A DNA stretch of 64,000 nucleotides from contig NC_088918.1 in the NCBI RefSeq assembly GCF_963576675.1, forward strand, positions 56,067,501 through 56,131,500, read 5' to 3'. A program made the translations under genes and the position numbers. The DNA comes from Euphorbia lathyris (lineage: Eukaryota > Streptophyta > Magnoliopsida > Malpighiales > Euphorbiaceae). The notes beneath the pieces are model-generated. The model was not told the origin of the DNA. It searched no databases and was given only the letters and a program-made list of their open reading frames with translations. Below, piece after piece: positions 12,544 to 23,308 of this stretch. How positions within the stretch are numbered: the first letter of the stretch is position 1; each line of letters begins with the position of its first letter.

Positions 12544-13954
12544 GTTGTTTCATTTCCTTTTATTTTTATCTTGTTATATTTGGTACAATTTTAATTTTCC
12601 TATGTTTGGTACATTTTCCATTTTCCATTTTATGTTGAATGTTTCATTTGCTACAATTTCAATCTTTGTTTCGTATGCCTTATTTCGTATTTATTTTTTA
12701 TGTTTTGTCCATTATTTTTGCACCAATGAGGACATGGTCCAATTTAAGTGTGGGAGGAGATATACATATATCAATTTCTATACGTATACGAATAAATGCT
12801 ACGAAAATATTATTTTGCAAAACGAATAAATGCAACACATTTTATTTTTCAACACTAATATATTTTTTATTTTTTTCATATATTCATAAATTAACCATAA
12901 GTTAATATGATTATTTGTTTAGGTTATCATTATTGTTAGAAATAATATTTCTATACGGGTACTATTTTTCAAAAAAATTCACAAATCTCCGATACGATTT
13001 TAAGTAAAATTGTCTCGAGTGAATGTATTTAAGTAATAAATTCTTTATTTTCAATCTCTATTTTATATCATGCAATTCATGATACAATAAATCTTATTTT
13101 AAATTTTCAATTAGGTTTATAGACATTAAATTGAACTAACAATTTTAGCTCGGTTTGATTTCGTCTTACATTAACACCAATTGAAGTTTTTAAGGAAACT
13201 TTAGCCATAATACATGTTGAATTTTAAGTCAATATAGGATGAATGTGCTATCTTTCTTTTTCCCAATTTCAATTTTATATTTCATATTAATTAATCAATT
13301 AGTTGAATTCTTAACTTTTGGCCACGATTGAGACCAACCTTATCACAATCGAGGTATGAAAGGGAAGAAAATTAAGTACCGTTTACTTTTGGCCACGGTT
13401 GCGACCACCCTTATCACAATCGAGGTATGGAAGGAACGTTTAAAGCAAAAAAATAATAAGCGTGTATAAGTTTAAAGTAACGATTGCGTCCACCCATGGC
13501 ATGGTCGGTACCTCTTAAGCAAACACAAAGCAATAAAATAAAAATACGTATAAAGTTACGATCAAGACCACCCTTATCTCAGGCGTAACTAAGTAAATTA
13601 ATCCCAAGTACTTATTTAAATTTAATATATCTCATATATTAGTTTAGGTTTGGGAAAGAAATTTTGTGCTTTGAAATGCCTTGAGACGAAAGACTCAATA
13701 ACATGCGTGCTTATATCGTCCCGAATGCTTCAATTCAAAATTTGGAAATACAAGACAAATGATATATTGTATATTATACTAAGTTAGTTTGATGTTTTGC
13801 GTATAAATTTGCCATGCAAAGTTAGTTTTTTCGGCTTAACTAATTTAAAAAAGGTAATACAGAGATATATATTTTATTTTCATAAAGAGATTAGTTAAAG
13901 AATAAATTCAGTGAAATTTTGCTCGGGACTAGCAAAAGATTAAGTGTGGGGATT
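12544..13954 (+). other. Athila 3' non-coding region and polypurine tract
   Basis: AT-rich with no supported ORF. Between about 13320 and 13600 a short phrase recurs (TTTTGGCCACGATTGAGACC-like, followed by CTTATCACAATCGAGGTATG), giving three to four degenerate units. The region ends in TTAAGTGTGGGGATT (13940-13954), the polypurine tract just before the 3' LTR. Confidence 0.8.
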
Positions 13955-15431
13955 TGTTAAGCCCAAAATATACCTAAAATATCATCAATAATTACATCAA
14001 TATTGCTACGAATTTATGCTATTTATAACTGTTTAGAAAGCTTTTACTCTCGAATATGTTTCTTTCTTGTAAGGTACCTAAATATTTGGTAAAATCCAAA
14101 TAGGAACGAAAAGAGCTCGAAAACAGAAGAAAAACCCTACAAAAGGAGTCGAAGACGACAGAAATTAATAACGCCAAATCAAGGACGCGAACGAAAGCAG
14201 AAGAACCAAAAAACGTTCCGTGCCGCGACCGCGGCCCCCAAATTCACGATCGCGACACGCGGTCCCCAGCTTTTCCTTCCTTCGTTTGAAGACCAATTGA
14301 TGCTCCCCCATTCTCGGTAGAGAATTTAATATTCTCGGTACGAGCAGGAGTTTTTAGAGGCATAGTTACACACTTTCATTTTCGACGAAACGCGATCGTT
14401 CGGGTGGATAAAGACGTCCTTTCGCAACGGACACGATCCTTCACAACGGACACGACACTTCAATCAAGACTCTTCAACATCTATAAATAAAGAGTTGATG
14501 GAGAGTTGAAGATATGTAGAAAAAAGAGATTGGTATAGAATTTATGCAGAAATTCTGAATCAAGTGATTCAGAAGTTAGACTTCGATTCTGTTCAAAAGC
14601 AATATGATGTACACACATTGTTTATTCAATAATAACAAGTTTAGTAGCGTTTAGACATTGTTCCAGTTTAGTTTTCATTTTGGTAGTAGACCGACCCAAT
14701 ATCTATTACGAAGATTCAACGAGAAGATTGAGTAGAGGATCCACCCCTGAGCCTGACAAACTCTAACGAAACCCAAGGAAAGGATTGACAACCCGTTCAC
14801 TTGCAAGTCGTCGAATGTTTCCATGCTCCATGTTCTCTGTAAACTTGTATCAATTTATATTTCATCTAATAAAGTCTGTTCTATTCGATAGATTTTTATG
14901 CAGCACTTATGGTAACCAATCCACTAAAGTGACTGCTGGTGTTTTCATTAAAACGTATTTAATTCAAAATCTTTACAAGGAAACTTTGTTGAACACTTAG
15001 GCAAATTATTATCTCGAAAGAGTTTTAATTTGATTAAGGGCAACTATCCCGAAAGGGTTTTGTCATGTTCAAAGCCAATTAATTAGAGGTTCCGTCATTT
15101 ATTTCATCTTTATAATTCGTACAAAGTTTAAAGTTGTTTTCTTTGCTTAATGCAAACAAATACATCTGTTTACTTTTCTAAAAAGTACTAAAAGTTCCTA
15201 TCTTGCAAATTCATTCTTAAATCAGAATATTTTCTAACATTTTCATAATCTAATTTAATTCTCATTCTAGCAATTTCAAAACCAAAACCGATTAAACGAT
15301 TTTTCCATATTATAAACCTTAAAGTAAATTTAACCGATTGTAAATAAGTTTTGTTAAAAAACGTTCCCTGTGGGATCGATATCTTTTATTACTACAAGCG
15401 TATACCGTGCACTTGCGGAAATCGCTCAATA
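13955..15431 (+). repeat. Athila 3' LTR
   Basis: A 1477-base direct copy of 2683-4159, with TATA at 14482-14489. Its last bases read CTCAATA instead of CTCAACA, a single change that hides the canonical CA end. The target duplication GCAAC follows directly at 15432-15436. Confidence 0.93.
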
Positions 15432-15436
15432 GCAAC
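15432..15436. repeat. Target-site duplication GCAAC, right of Athila
   Basis: This repeats 2678-2682. After it the interrupted Tat-like gag frame resumes. Confidence 0.92.
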
Positions 15437-15775
15437 ACCTCGAGTCAGAGAAAATGGCGCCTCGACCATCCAAAGACAAAACAAATTTGGGTACCAAAGG
15501 GCACTTTGCCAACCGTCAAGGAGAAAGAAAAGCCACGGAGAAAACGAAAGCCAAATAAAAATAAAAGTGGCGCAAACCAAGGCCGGTCACGCTTCGTTAC
15601 TCCACCGGCGCAAGTTCCCCTCGAAAAATGGTTCATCAACCGACATAAAAAGTTTCCACAACCTCTCTCAAAAAATGCAAAAAGAAGAATAAGAAAGAGA
15701 GAGGCAGAAAAAAAAGGAAAAATGAAATGGAGTTGTCTAGTGTCGATTCTAGCAACGTTTCGAAAGAAAAAATAA
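15437..15775 (+). pseudogene. Gag C-terminal basic region of the Tat-like element
   Basis: The frame interrupted at 2682 resumes here, reading through a strongly basic, Lys/Arg-rich stretch (K-E-K-E-K-P-R-R-K-R-K) to a stop at 15773-15775. It has no catalytic motif; the composition suggests nucleic-acid binding (inference). The frame overlaps the downstream protease ORF by 49 bases in the -1 register. Confidence 0.75.
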
Positions 15776-16572
15776 AAGAAAAGGAAAAAGTGGAAATTCG
15801 TGTCAGAGACTTTTTGATCCAAGTTGGATGTGCTGCTACTTCTCTAATTTTACCAATAAATTTCAGAAGTGAAGATACAAAGGAGGAAAGAAACAAAGTC
15901 CAAGAAGAACGACGAGGTGGTGTTACAATAAAATCTTCGTTAGAAGATCGGATGAAGCAGGTTTATTTTGACAAACCCACTCCGCAGATGACACGCCATA
16001 TTAAGCCATTATACGTCAAAGCACACGTTGATGGCAAGCCCTTATCGAGAGTTCTAGTTGATAATGGTTCAGCCGTTAACATTATGCCATTAAAGATGGC
16101 ACTAGCTCTCGGGAAATCCGTAAGCGACATAATGACGTCAGAAATTTCCGTCTCAGCTTTTACCGGCGAAATTGCTAAAACCTATGGGGTTTTACCTGTG
16201 CAACTTACCATCGGTACCCAAACCACTACGGCGGCATTTTTTGTGGTGAGCTCTACAGCAAGTTATCAAGCTTTGCTCGGTCGAGATTGGATTCACTCTA
16301 ACTCATGCATTCCGACATCTTTGCATCAACTTTTACTACTTTGGAAAGGGGATGACGTTGAGGTGATTCGGGCAAATGAAAAACCTATTGAGACACATTC
16401 GGATATGGTGGAGTCTCGATTATACGAAGATAATATTGGTCCAATCAAGATCAAGACTAAAGGAAAAAGCAAGTCATGCGCCAATCAAGTGAAGAGCATC
16501 TTCAAGACGAGCACCATTGTGCCTTATCGTAGGCCGATTGGCAATGAGCCTCTCATCGAAAAGGTTCAATGA
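15727..16572 (+). CDS. Retropepsin-type protease ORF of the Tat-like element
   Basis: An aspartic protease that would cleave the element's polyprotein. The catalytic loop is V-D-N-G-S-A-V-N-I-M (Asp at residue 112). A later L-L-G-R-D-W-I-H motif is the usual second half of the retropepsin fold in Tat/Ogre elements. The D-N-G form is normal for this lineage. The N-terminal about 70 residues are charged and Lys/Glu-rich. After the protease the ORF stops with no RT following, and the next 1.5 kb is non-coding. The ATG at 15727 may not be used; expression could depend on a shift from the overlapping gag frame. Confidence 0.82.
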   Translation: MELSSVDSSNVSKEKIKEKEKVEIRVRDFLIQVGCAATSLILPINFRSEDTKEERNKVQEERRGGVTIKSSLEDRMKQVYFDKPTPQMTRHIKPLYVKAHVDGKPLSRVLVDNGSAVNIMPLKMALALGKSVSDIMTSEISVSAFTGEIAKTYGVLPVQLTIGTQTTTAAFFVVSSTASYQALLGRDWIHSNSCIPTSLHQLLLLWKGDDVEVIRANEKPIETHSDMVESRLYEDNIGPIKIKTKGKSKSCANQVKSIFKTSTIVPYRRPIGNEPLIEKVQ

Positions 16573-18078
16573 TTTTGTCACATTCGAAGGACAAAGCGGT
16601 GGCATCAGCCGCTATAGAAAAATAAGGATGCGACAAGGTACGAGGTGCCTTTTATTTTTTGTTTTGTTTTTGCATCATTTTACATTTTAGTTTTTCTTTT
16701 AAGCTGTTAATTAGCATCATTGATATTTTTTAGCGTACTTAGAGGTAATAAAGCATCCATTTCAAAAAAAAAGTGTAAAAAACGAAATGATAAAAGACAT
16801 AAATGAAAAGAAAAATAAAAATGAAGAAAAACAATAAAAGTTCGTCTACATGTCCCAAAAAATAAAAAAAAATAAAAGAGTTGCGAGATATAAAAAAAAA
16901 AAGCAATCGAGACAAAGAAGCTCAGTGTAGCCTTTTTTATCCGATCCGTCGTCCACTCGCTCAGTTTTGTCCCCATCAAATACGAGACAACAACATGTGA
17001 GCACCGATGGCATCCAAGCTCGAAGACGTCGGTGGGGCAGATTTCGTCATGTATGATATATCCATATCATCAAATGGATTCTCAACTCCAAGCTCAAGAG
17101 GTTCAAGACAGATATTAGCCAATCATGATTCTTGAGAAAAAGAAGTGACAATTCAATTTATTTCCGCCAATCAGTAGCTCAAAGAAGTTTATTAACAACG
17201 GAAGTGAAGTCGCGAATTCATAGATGGAGTTAAACCAATTTTAGCAAACAACAGATTTATATGGATATAAATCGGATTCAACTTCAACATTTTTTAGGAA
17301 TAAGCTCAACTCAAGATAAATTTTTATACAATTTAAATAAAATGGCAGCAGCTATTTTGTTTAAATGAGCAGAAAAAACAGATTGCAAATTGATCCTAGT
17401 TACGAAGGAAAATAAAGGCAGCCACGAGCATTTTCGGCATCAGCAAGCATGGCGTGAGTGATGCAAATTTCAGCAGCAGCGAAGCATATCAGTCAAAGCC
17501 GAAGCAAGAAAAAATCGAGATTGCAATATTAGAAAATGCAGCAGCAGATGAGCATGTCTCGTAATTCAAAGAAAAATTCAACAAGTCACCCAGCAATTCC
17601 ATCACACACCGTCAATTTTCATACAAAATTTACATCACTGATCTTTACTTTCTTTTTGAGCCATGAACCAGCATAAATCATGTGTGAAAATGATGAGGAA
17701 GCTGCAAAGAACACAATTTCAGCTTCAACAAATTCGATACTGACGGGTAAAAAATAAATAAAAGACTTATTTTATGTGTAAAATTCATTTTCAAATCTTT
17801 TACACTTAAGCATAGGTTATAATTTTTAGTCTATAGTTATTTTATTTTAATTAAATTCATTTTGCAATCGAATAAAAATGTGATAAAAATAGAAAATAAT
17901 ATCAAAAGATTATTATAAAAAGAAAATAGAAATAAAAAGAAAAGAAAAAGAAATAATAAAAATCAGGGGTAAATTTGCACCATTTTTTTAGTAACCCGTC
18001 CAGCAACTTCGACGATGAAAACGGACACCGAAACGGCAAGATATCAGACCGTTATTATTTTTTTTAGAAAGGTCGGGA
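16573..18078 (+). other. 3' non-coding region of the Tat-like element
   Basis: No RT, RNase H or integrase motifs are seen in any frame. The sequence is A-rich (16740-16920 and 17820-17960 nearly purine/AT only). It ends in TTTTAGAAAGGTCGGGA, a candidate polypurine tract directly before the LTR start at 18079. Confidence 0.75.
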
Positions 18079-19935
18079 TGTTAGCTTTCCGGAATGTCAA
18101 AAACGGAGCAAAACGGAGTTAAAACGAAGCCGGTAGAATTTTTCAAAGGGAAGTAGTGCTGAAAAACGGGTTTGAACATGTCCAACACATTACATGAACG
18201 TTTTTCACGGCATTATCTCCATTCTTCCAACTCCCAACTCAGCCATTTTCTTTCTTCAACTAATGGGAAGGTAATGGGATCATGGGTGAGAAATTTAAGG
18301 GCCACTAATATGGGATTTGTTACTCAAAATCCTATAAATAGAGTCTAATCCTTTCATTCCAAACCCCACTAAAAATCAATCAAAAACACAGAACAACTCA
18401 ATTTGTCTCTCAAATCTCTCTGCCAAAATTGGCCTTTTTGTCAATCCTTAGGTTCATAGAAATCGTTCTTTAGCATCTAATTAGTCTAAACAAGGTCTCA
18501 ATTCCCAGAATTAGTTCTTTAATCTTACGTTCCTCAGAAAAGCTTCCAATTTTCAGAAACTTCAAATCCGAAATTCTCTTAGTTTAATCAACCAATTCTC
18601 AAATCGTTTCTTGCAATCTCTTAGTTAAGTCAATAAAATCATTACCCAATCCTCAGTTCAAGCTTTCTTAGTCTAAATCAAATTTCACCATTGTTATATT
18701 CTTCAAAGCTTCAAGCATTTTCCTTGAAACCAAGATCACCGAAACCCCATTTTCGAGTCATTCTTAGTTTACACACTTATTCCAAATCATGTTTAGAAAC
18801 TTTTTATTGATCTCAATGAATTAAAAAGACCCAGAAACAAGCTTTTGAGTTTTTCATCATTGAAAAATTCATCAAACAACTTTTCTGGTGAGCCGTTTTC
18901 CAAATTTTATTTAGAGTTCGTTATCTGATCATTTTAGCCCAAATTAATTTTAATCTCTTTATTGACATCAATTCTCGAATTCTCAATTTTTATTTCGTAA
19001 AAAACGACATCCTATAGCCTTCTTAATCGCCCCTAAAGTACCCTCCACGAAACAGAATCAAGCTTTTGGTTTTTCAACCATCAAACAATTATTCTGTCAC
19101 CCAATTTTCAATAATTTATTCCGACTCATTCACTTGATCTTTTTCTGAAATTCCAGTTCTAAACCCTTCCTTCGCACACTAACTTTAAATACTAGCATTC
19201 GTTTCGCTATAATCCGACCTCTACAACTCCCGAAATTGAGCCCGAAAGTCCCACGAAATCACTGTTTTTATTCCACAAAGTGCTGATGATTTATTAGCTT
19301 GGTGGTAAATTTCTGCTCAAGTCTCTGAACTCTCCGAATTGCTTCGAATTTATCCAGAATTACCCGGACAACGCAACAGCTCCCAAACCGATTTTCCAGA
19401 GTTCCAATCCTCAATTTCACGCATCCCAACGACATCAAAGAGATCGGTTTAATTTTATTTCATCTCGTACATATTTGTTTTTATGACTTATTTACATTTC
19501 TAGCTTTAAAGTTATTATTTCTTTTTAAGTTGTAATTTTCATGCTTTATTATTATTTGTAATACAAAAAACATTGAAAAATATTTACAAAATCAATAAAA
19601 ATATAAAAGAAAATTAAAAAATTTATATCTTTGTGTTGTTTTATTGTTTTTATTTTTGGTACTTATCTTAAAAATTGTTTCTCCGACTGACCTGTCAAGT
19701 AACGTCGGGACCCAAGACTGTTGTTTTTATTTTCAGTCCTTGTAACGGTCGTCAATCGCTTTTCGTTTAGAATTCAAGTAATTTAGGCGCACTTTATTTA
19801 TTTATTTTATTCAATTACCCTTTTACCTTTTGAGAGCTAGCTTCTCTGGCACGCCCGTATTATTTTTACCATTTTTAATCCCCGCAAACGCGTATCAAGG
19901 TTGAAAATTGGGATATTTCGAAAATATCGCCAACA
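18079..19935 (+). repeat. 3' LTR of the Tat-like element
   Basis: The LTR begins TGTTAGC and ends GCCAACA, an imperfect terminal inverse pair, and is about 1857 bases long. Its last 413 bases match the window's first 412. TATAAATA at 18333-18340 is a good core promoter. The start was set by the terminal inverse pairing and the purine run before it, not by comparison with the missing 5' LTR start. Confidence 0.8.
18333..18340 (+). promoter_or_regulatory. TATA box of the Tat-like LTR
   Basis: CCTATAAATAGAG about 255 bases into the LTR resembles a plant core promoter. Confidence 0.6.
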
Positions 19936-20160
19936 CCTATATATACAACGAGCATGAGGATCACAAAAGTATGTCAAAAACTCCATCCTCTACTTTTTCA
20001 CTTTACTCTTTAGATTTGAGTATTGTACTGACCTAAGTGCCGGAGTGCTTACATCAGTAAGCCGACAGCTTCTCTATTTTGCAAATTACTTAGAGATCAG
20101 AATAAAAGGTTTGAGCTATTTCATTAAACTCGTTCTTAAATTTCTGTTATACATCAGTAC
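19936..20160 (+). repeat. Probable LTR remnant of another retroelement
   Basis: CTATATATACAACG, followed about 80 bases later by ACTGACCTAAGTGCCGGAGT and CAGTAAGCCGACAGC, resembles the promoter and R region of Tat-type LTRs. No partner copy is in the window. The following 400 bases to 20552 are AT-rich with nothing recognised. Confidence 0.4.
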
Positions 20161-20552
20161 AAATTAAATTTGAATTCTAAATTGTAAACCAAGACTAAAA
20201 TATATATATGGCATATGAAATATTCTAATATGGAAATCTATAGAGTGTACCAGACATATTCTAAAATTTTCATGATACACACTTTCAATCAAAAGTTAGA
20301 GTTTGATTGGAAGGGTTGATGGGAATCCTTAGAAAGAGTTCTAGAAGGGCAAAGGGATTTAACAATTTAAGAAGGGTTATATCTCTTCCAAATCTTTCCA
20401 AATATTCTGACTATAAAAAAAATAAGTAATTTTTAACTTAATTAACTAATTTAAGTGGTAGAGAAACAATCGTTATTAAATGCATTTAAATTAAATAAGT
20501 GTTTAATATTTTAATTTACGTAATTAAATGTTTTATCAAACAAAATCTTATA

Positions 20553-21300
20553 GGGAAAATACAAATCTAGTCCAAATAAAGGGTCCATTTACATATCTAA
20601 CCCACTTTATTTCCATCTCACCAAATTAGACACTTTCATCTATTTTGGATAAAATTACCCTTAGTTCTATTCGATCGATCCATCTGCTCCTTCTCCTTCT
20701 CCTTCTGCTTCTTCTTCTTATTATTATTATACCAATCGTTAGCGATTTTTGAAATTATTGAAGTATTATGTTCAACTTCCCATAGAAATGGTATGTTTTT
20801 AGCTTATACGTCTTCTTTTCTCATTGGTCTTACCTCTTTCTTCATATGTAACGGTATCGTTTCAATTTCCTCTATTTTCATCCATTTTCCTCCATTATTG
20901 TCGCATTTGTGACGAAATTTGTCACATTTCGTCACAAATCCGACAACAGTTGCCGCAATTGTGACGAGATGCGACAACTCTTGTTGCATTTGTGACGAAT
21001 TCGTCACAAATGCGACATCGCATCAATTCAATTGTTAGATTTTTTTATCTAATTTTTTGAGCTTTCCATCCTAATCCTCTTCCGTAGACACTAATTCTTC
21101 AAAGGTTGAACGAAACATAATCTCTTTTCTCTATAAACCACCGTCTTTTTGTCGGTTTGGTATGGCGAAGAAGACATTGAGAGTCTGAGGAAGAAAGTGA
21201 ATTGAAATAAGGGTATTCTTATCCAAAGTGGATGAAAGTGTCTAATTTGATGAGATAGAAGCAAAGTGAGTCAAATATGTTAATGGACTCCTCATCTACA
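20553..21300. mobile_element. Foldback (MULE-like) element with long terminal inverted repeats
   Basis: The left arm (about 20570-20670) is the imperfect inverse of the right arm (about 21200-21300). Both share the phrase CAAATTAGACACTTTCATC within a longer match of about 100 bases. The left end GGGAAAATACAAATCTAGTCC resembles the TIR start of plant MULE-type foldbacks. The interior holds CTT-type simple sequence and a cluster of GTCGCATTTGTGACGAA palindromes. I could not fix the exact right end or the target duplication. Confidence 0.6.
20900..21016. repeat. Cluster of palindromic GTGACGAA/TTCGTCAC motifs
   Basis: GTCGCATTTGTGACGAA (20900-20916) and its exact inverse TTCGTCACAAATGCGAC (21000-21016) flank further copies of the core TTTGTGACG/CGTCACAAA and of GCGACAAC. 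It lies inside the foldback element. Confidence 0.85.
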
Positions 21301-21965
21301 AGCCAAAATGATATTGTTTTGGCTTTAGGAGGAAAAAATTAAAAATTAAATAATACTAAATTGAAAAGGACGTCAAGTTAAATCCCTAATATATCAAGTT
21401 TTCAATCAATCAAAATTATCACAACTAAATTAAATTAAAACAATAATAAATTGAAAAAGACATCAAATTCAATCCCTAATTCATCAATTTAATAGTGAAA
21501 TTTAGAATAAATCACACTCATGGCTACACACTTAACTTTGCTTTTCCTAACACTATAGTCCTTCAACTTCAAAACCTCACATAAAAACCACTCAACTTTG
21601 CAACTTATTATAGCTCCTTATGAAAATAAACACCTTCAAAATAACAAACCAACCGTGCCTTGTATTTTTCAACAGAGCCAGCATCACGTCGTTTTGTACG
21701 TAATAACCAGCGACACGTTATTATATTACGATCAGAAGGTTGAAACAGTTTGGATTACAAGGAGACTTTCGGCCCTATGGTTAAGGCTACTACTATTCGC
21801 ATTATCTTCTCCCTTGCTGCTGCCAACAACTGGACCATTAATTAGCTAGATGTTTCCAATGTTTTTTTTTATGGCAATCTCACCGGACTATTTTTATGGA
21901 GCAACCGCAAAGCTTAACGACAAGGTACTGATGGGTGGCTTTGGGACAAACGGAGTGCTTTAGGA
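21301..21965. other. Unassigned AT-rich intergenic stretch
   Basis: No gene or element recognised. It contains phrases common in plant foldback TIRs (CCACTCAACTTTGCAACTTATT near 21590), but no matching inverse arm good enough to call. Confidence 0.5.
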
Positions 21966-22523
21966 CTAAGAAAAGTTTGTATGGAGTTTATGTGGCAGAT
22001 AGTGATTAATTATAAAATTGGGTTGTGATGCAGCAGAAGGAGACTGATTGTAAATGGTCGAAGTTGGAAAATTATTACCTGGATAAGGACCAAGAAGGGA
22101 TGGCAGCAAAGCAGTGGAGGATGGAGTCCAGATCCGAAGTTTGCACAGTGGTGGATGCTTGTTCAAATGGAAACAACTCACGGAAAGCGATATGTTTGCA
22201 AATATATATGCGAGCAGAAGTAATGTCAAGACATATATAGCCATTATGATTCGGAGAGTCTCCCAAGCACACGCATAAATGAGAACAAAATCAAACTTGT
22301 GACGATTATAAGCACAAAGAAGAGGGAAAACACCACATCCAAATGCACGAAGCTGATTGAAATTGAGATGTTTGTGAAATGCTTTGAAATATGGGGATTC
22401 AGACTTAAGAACGGGAGTGGGCAAATAATTAATCAAACGCACACTATAGCTCATGGCATAATTCCAATATTTTAAAGGGATGGTAGCATGAGCAAGAAGG
22501 TATTTCTGAACCCACAATCTCAA
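21966..22523 (-). pseudogene. Ty1/copia pol remnant (integrase C-terminal part)
   Basis: On the minus strand the peptide A-H-A-T-I-P-L-K-Y-W-N-Y-A and then N-Y-L-P-T-P-V-L and L-R-A-F-G-C-G-V-F-P match the conserved end of a copia integrase. A frameshift follows. The continuation (S-P-N-H-N-G-Y-I-C-L-D, then R-I-Y-I-C-K-H) lies in another frame at about 22250-22150. No LTRs or other pol domains were found nearby, so this is a decayed scrap. GTC/ATA simple repeats lie just to its right (22681-22725). Confidence 0.8.
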
Positions 22524-22680
22524 ATAAAAGTCAATAATCTCAAAACTAAATAACAGATAAATAATTTCAAAACTAAAAAAAATAGGAATTAAAATTGCTT
22601 AGAATACATCTTCGTCTCCATAATAAAGAGTTATAGGTAAAGCCGAATAACTTTTATATGAAATTTTAAAGTTGAGTAGT

Positions 22681-22726
22681 TGTCGTCGTCGTCATCATCA
22701 TAATAATAATAATAATAATAATAAAA
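22681..22726. repeat. Microsatellite (GTC)n / (ATA)n
   Basis: GTCGTCGTCGTCATCATCAT is followed by about nine ATA units. The flanking bases to 23308 probably include the 3' UTR of the minus-strand gene; an AATAAA on the minus strand near 22773 is a possible poly(A) signal, not verified. Confidence 0.85.
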
Positions 22727-23308
22727 TTGAGTGCCTACAAGTGTAATTTAATTATTATTTTCAATTAGAATCATTTATTAATAGCCTTTAAGCATTGTCC
22801 AAAACACAAGTCCTATACTAGATCGATTCAATTCCTAACTGGTTCGATTCAATTCCTTTTGTCATTGTTAGAATCCTCACAAGTGAAGCTATATGTAAAC
22901 CTTCTCATAAACTTCTCTATAATAGCCTTAAGGTTTTCCATATCCCTAGATTGAAGCTACCCTCCTCCCACCAAAAACAAAACTTTTCTGTTACCAAAAG
23001 GAAAGAAAAGAGAAAAAAACAGTGTTTGAGAAAGCAAGTGCGTGGTGCAGTGAGCTTCAGATTAACAATAAAAGCAATCATTATTATACAACAGAACAGA
23101 CTGCTTTCTCCACCTTACTATTTCTTCTATAAGCTAACTTACATTTCTCCGCCCAACATTTTTATCAAATTTCATACGTAATGCTCTTTTCCCTTCGAGG
23201 GACATTACACTCATTTATATATTTTATACCTATAACAAAATAATAATAATTAAGAAATAAAATACATTCACCTCTTGGTTCTCCGGGAATGATTTCAGCT
23301 AGGAATTA

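Larger units (their letters stand above)
2683..15431 (+). mobile_element. Athila-type Ty3/gypsy retrotransposon nested in the Tat-like gag
   Basis: A 12.75-kb element bounded by two 1477-bp direct LTRs and 5-bp target duplications GCAAC. It has a primer site matching plant tRNA-Asp, gag-protease-RT-RNase H-integrase in one reading direction, a long spacer, an extra ORF in the env position, and the polypurine tract TAAGTGTGGGGA. These are hallmarks of the Athila lineage (established knowledge). About 25-30 mismatches between LTRs are visible by eye, roughly 98 percent identity. Coding regions are broken in RT (stop), integrase (small deletion) and the env-position ORF (two stops), so this copy is not autonomous. 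Confidence 0.95.
1..19935 (+). mobile_element. Tat-like Ty3/gypsy retrotransposon, gag-protease only, 5' end outside window
   Basis: The first 412 bases match 19523-19935, so these are the end of the 5' LTR and the end of the 3' LTR of one element. Between them, once the nested Athila (2683-15431) is set aside, lie a primer-site region, a gag ORF, a protease ORF and about 1.5 kb of non-coding sequence. No RT, RNase H or integrase motif is visible, so the element is probably non-autonomous. The protease motif D-N-G-S-A-V-N and the gag Cys/His cluster resemble Tat/Ogre-lineage elements (known family features). By eye about 8 differences separate the visible LTR parts. The 5' target duplication lies outside the window. 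Confidence 0.85.
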
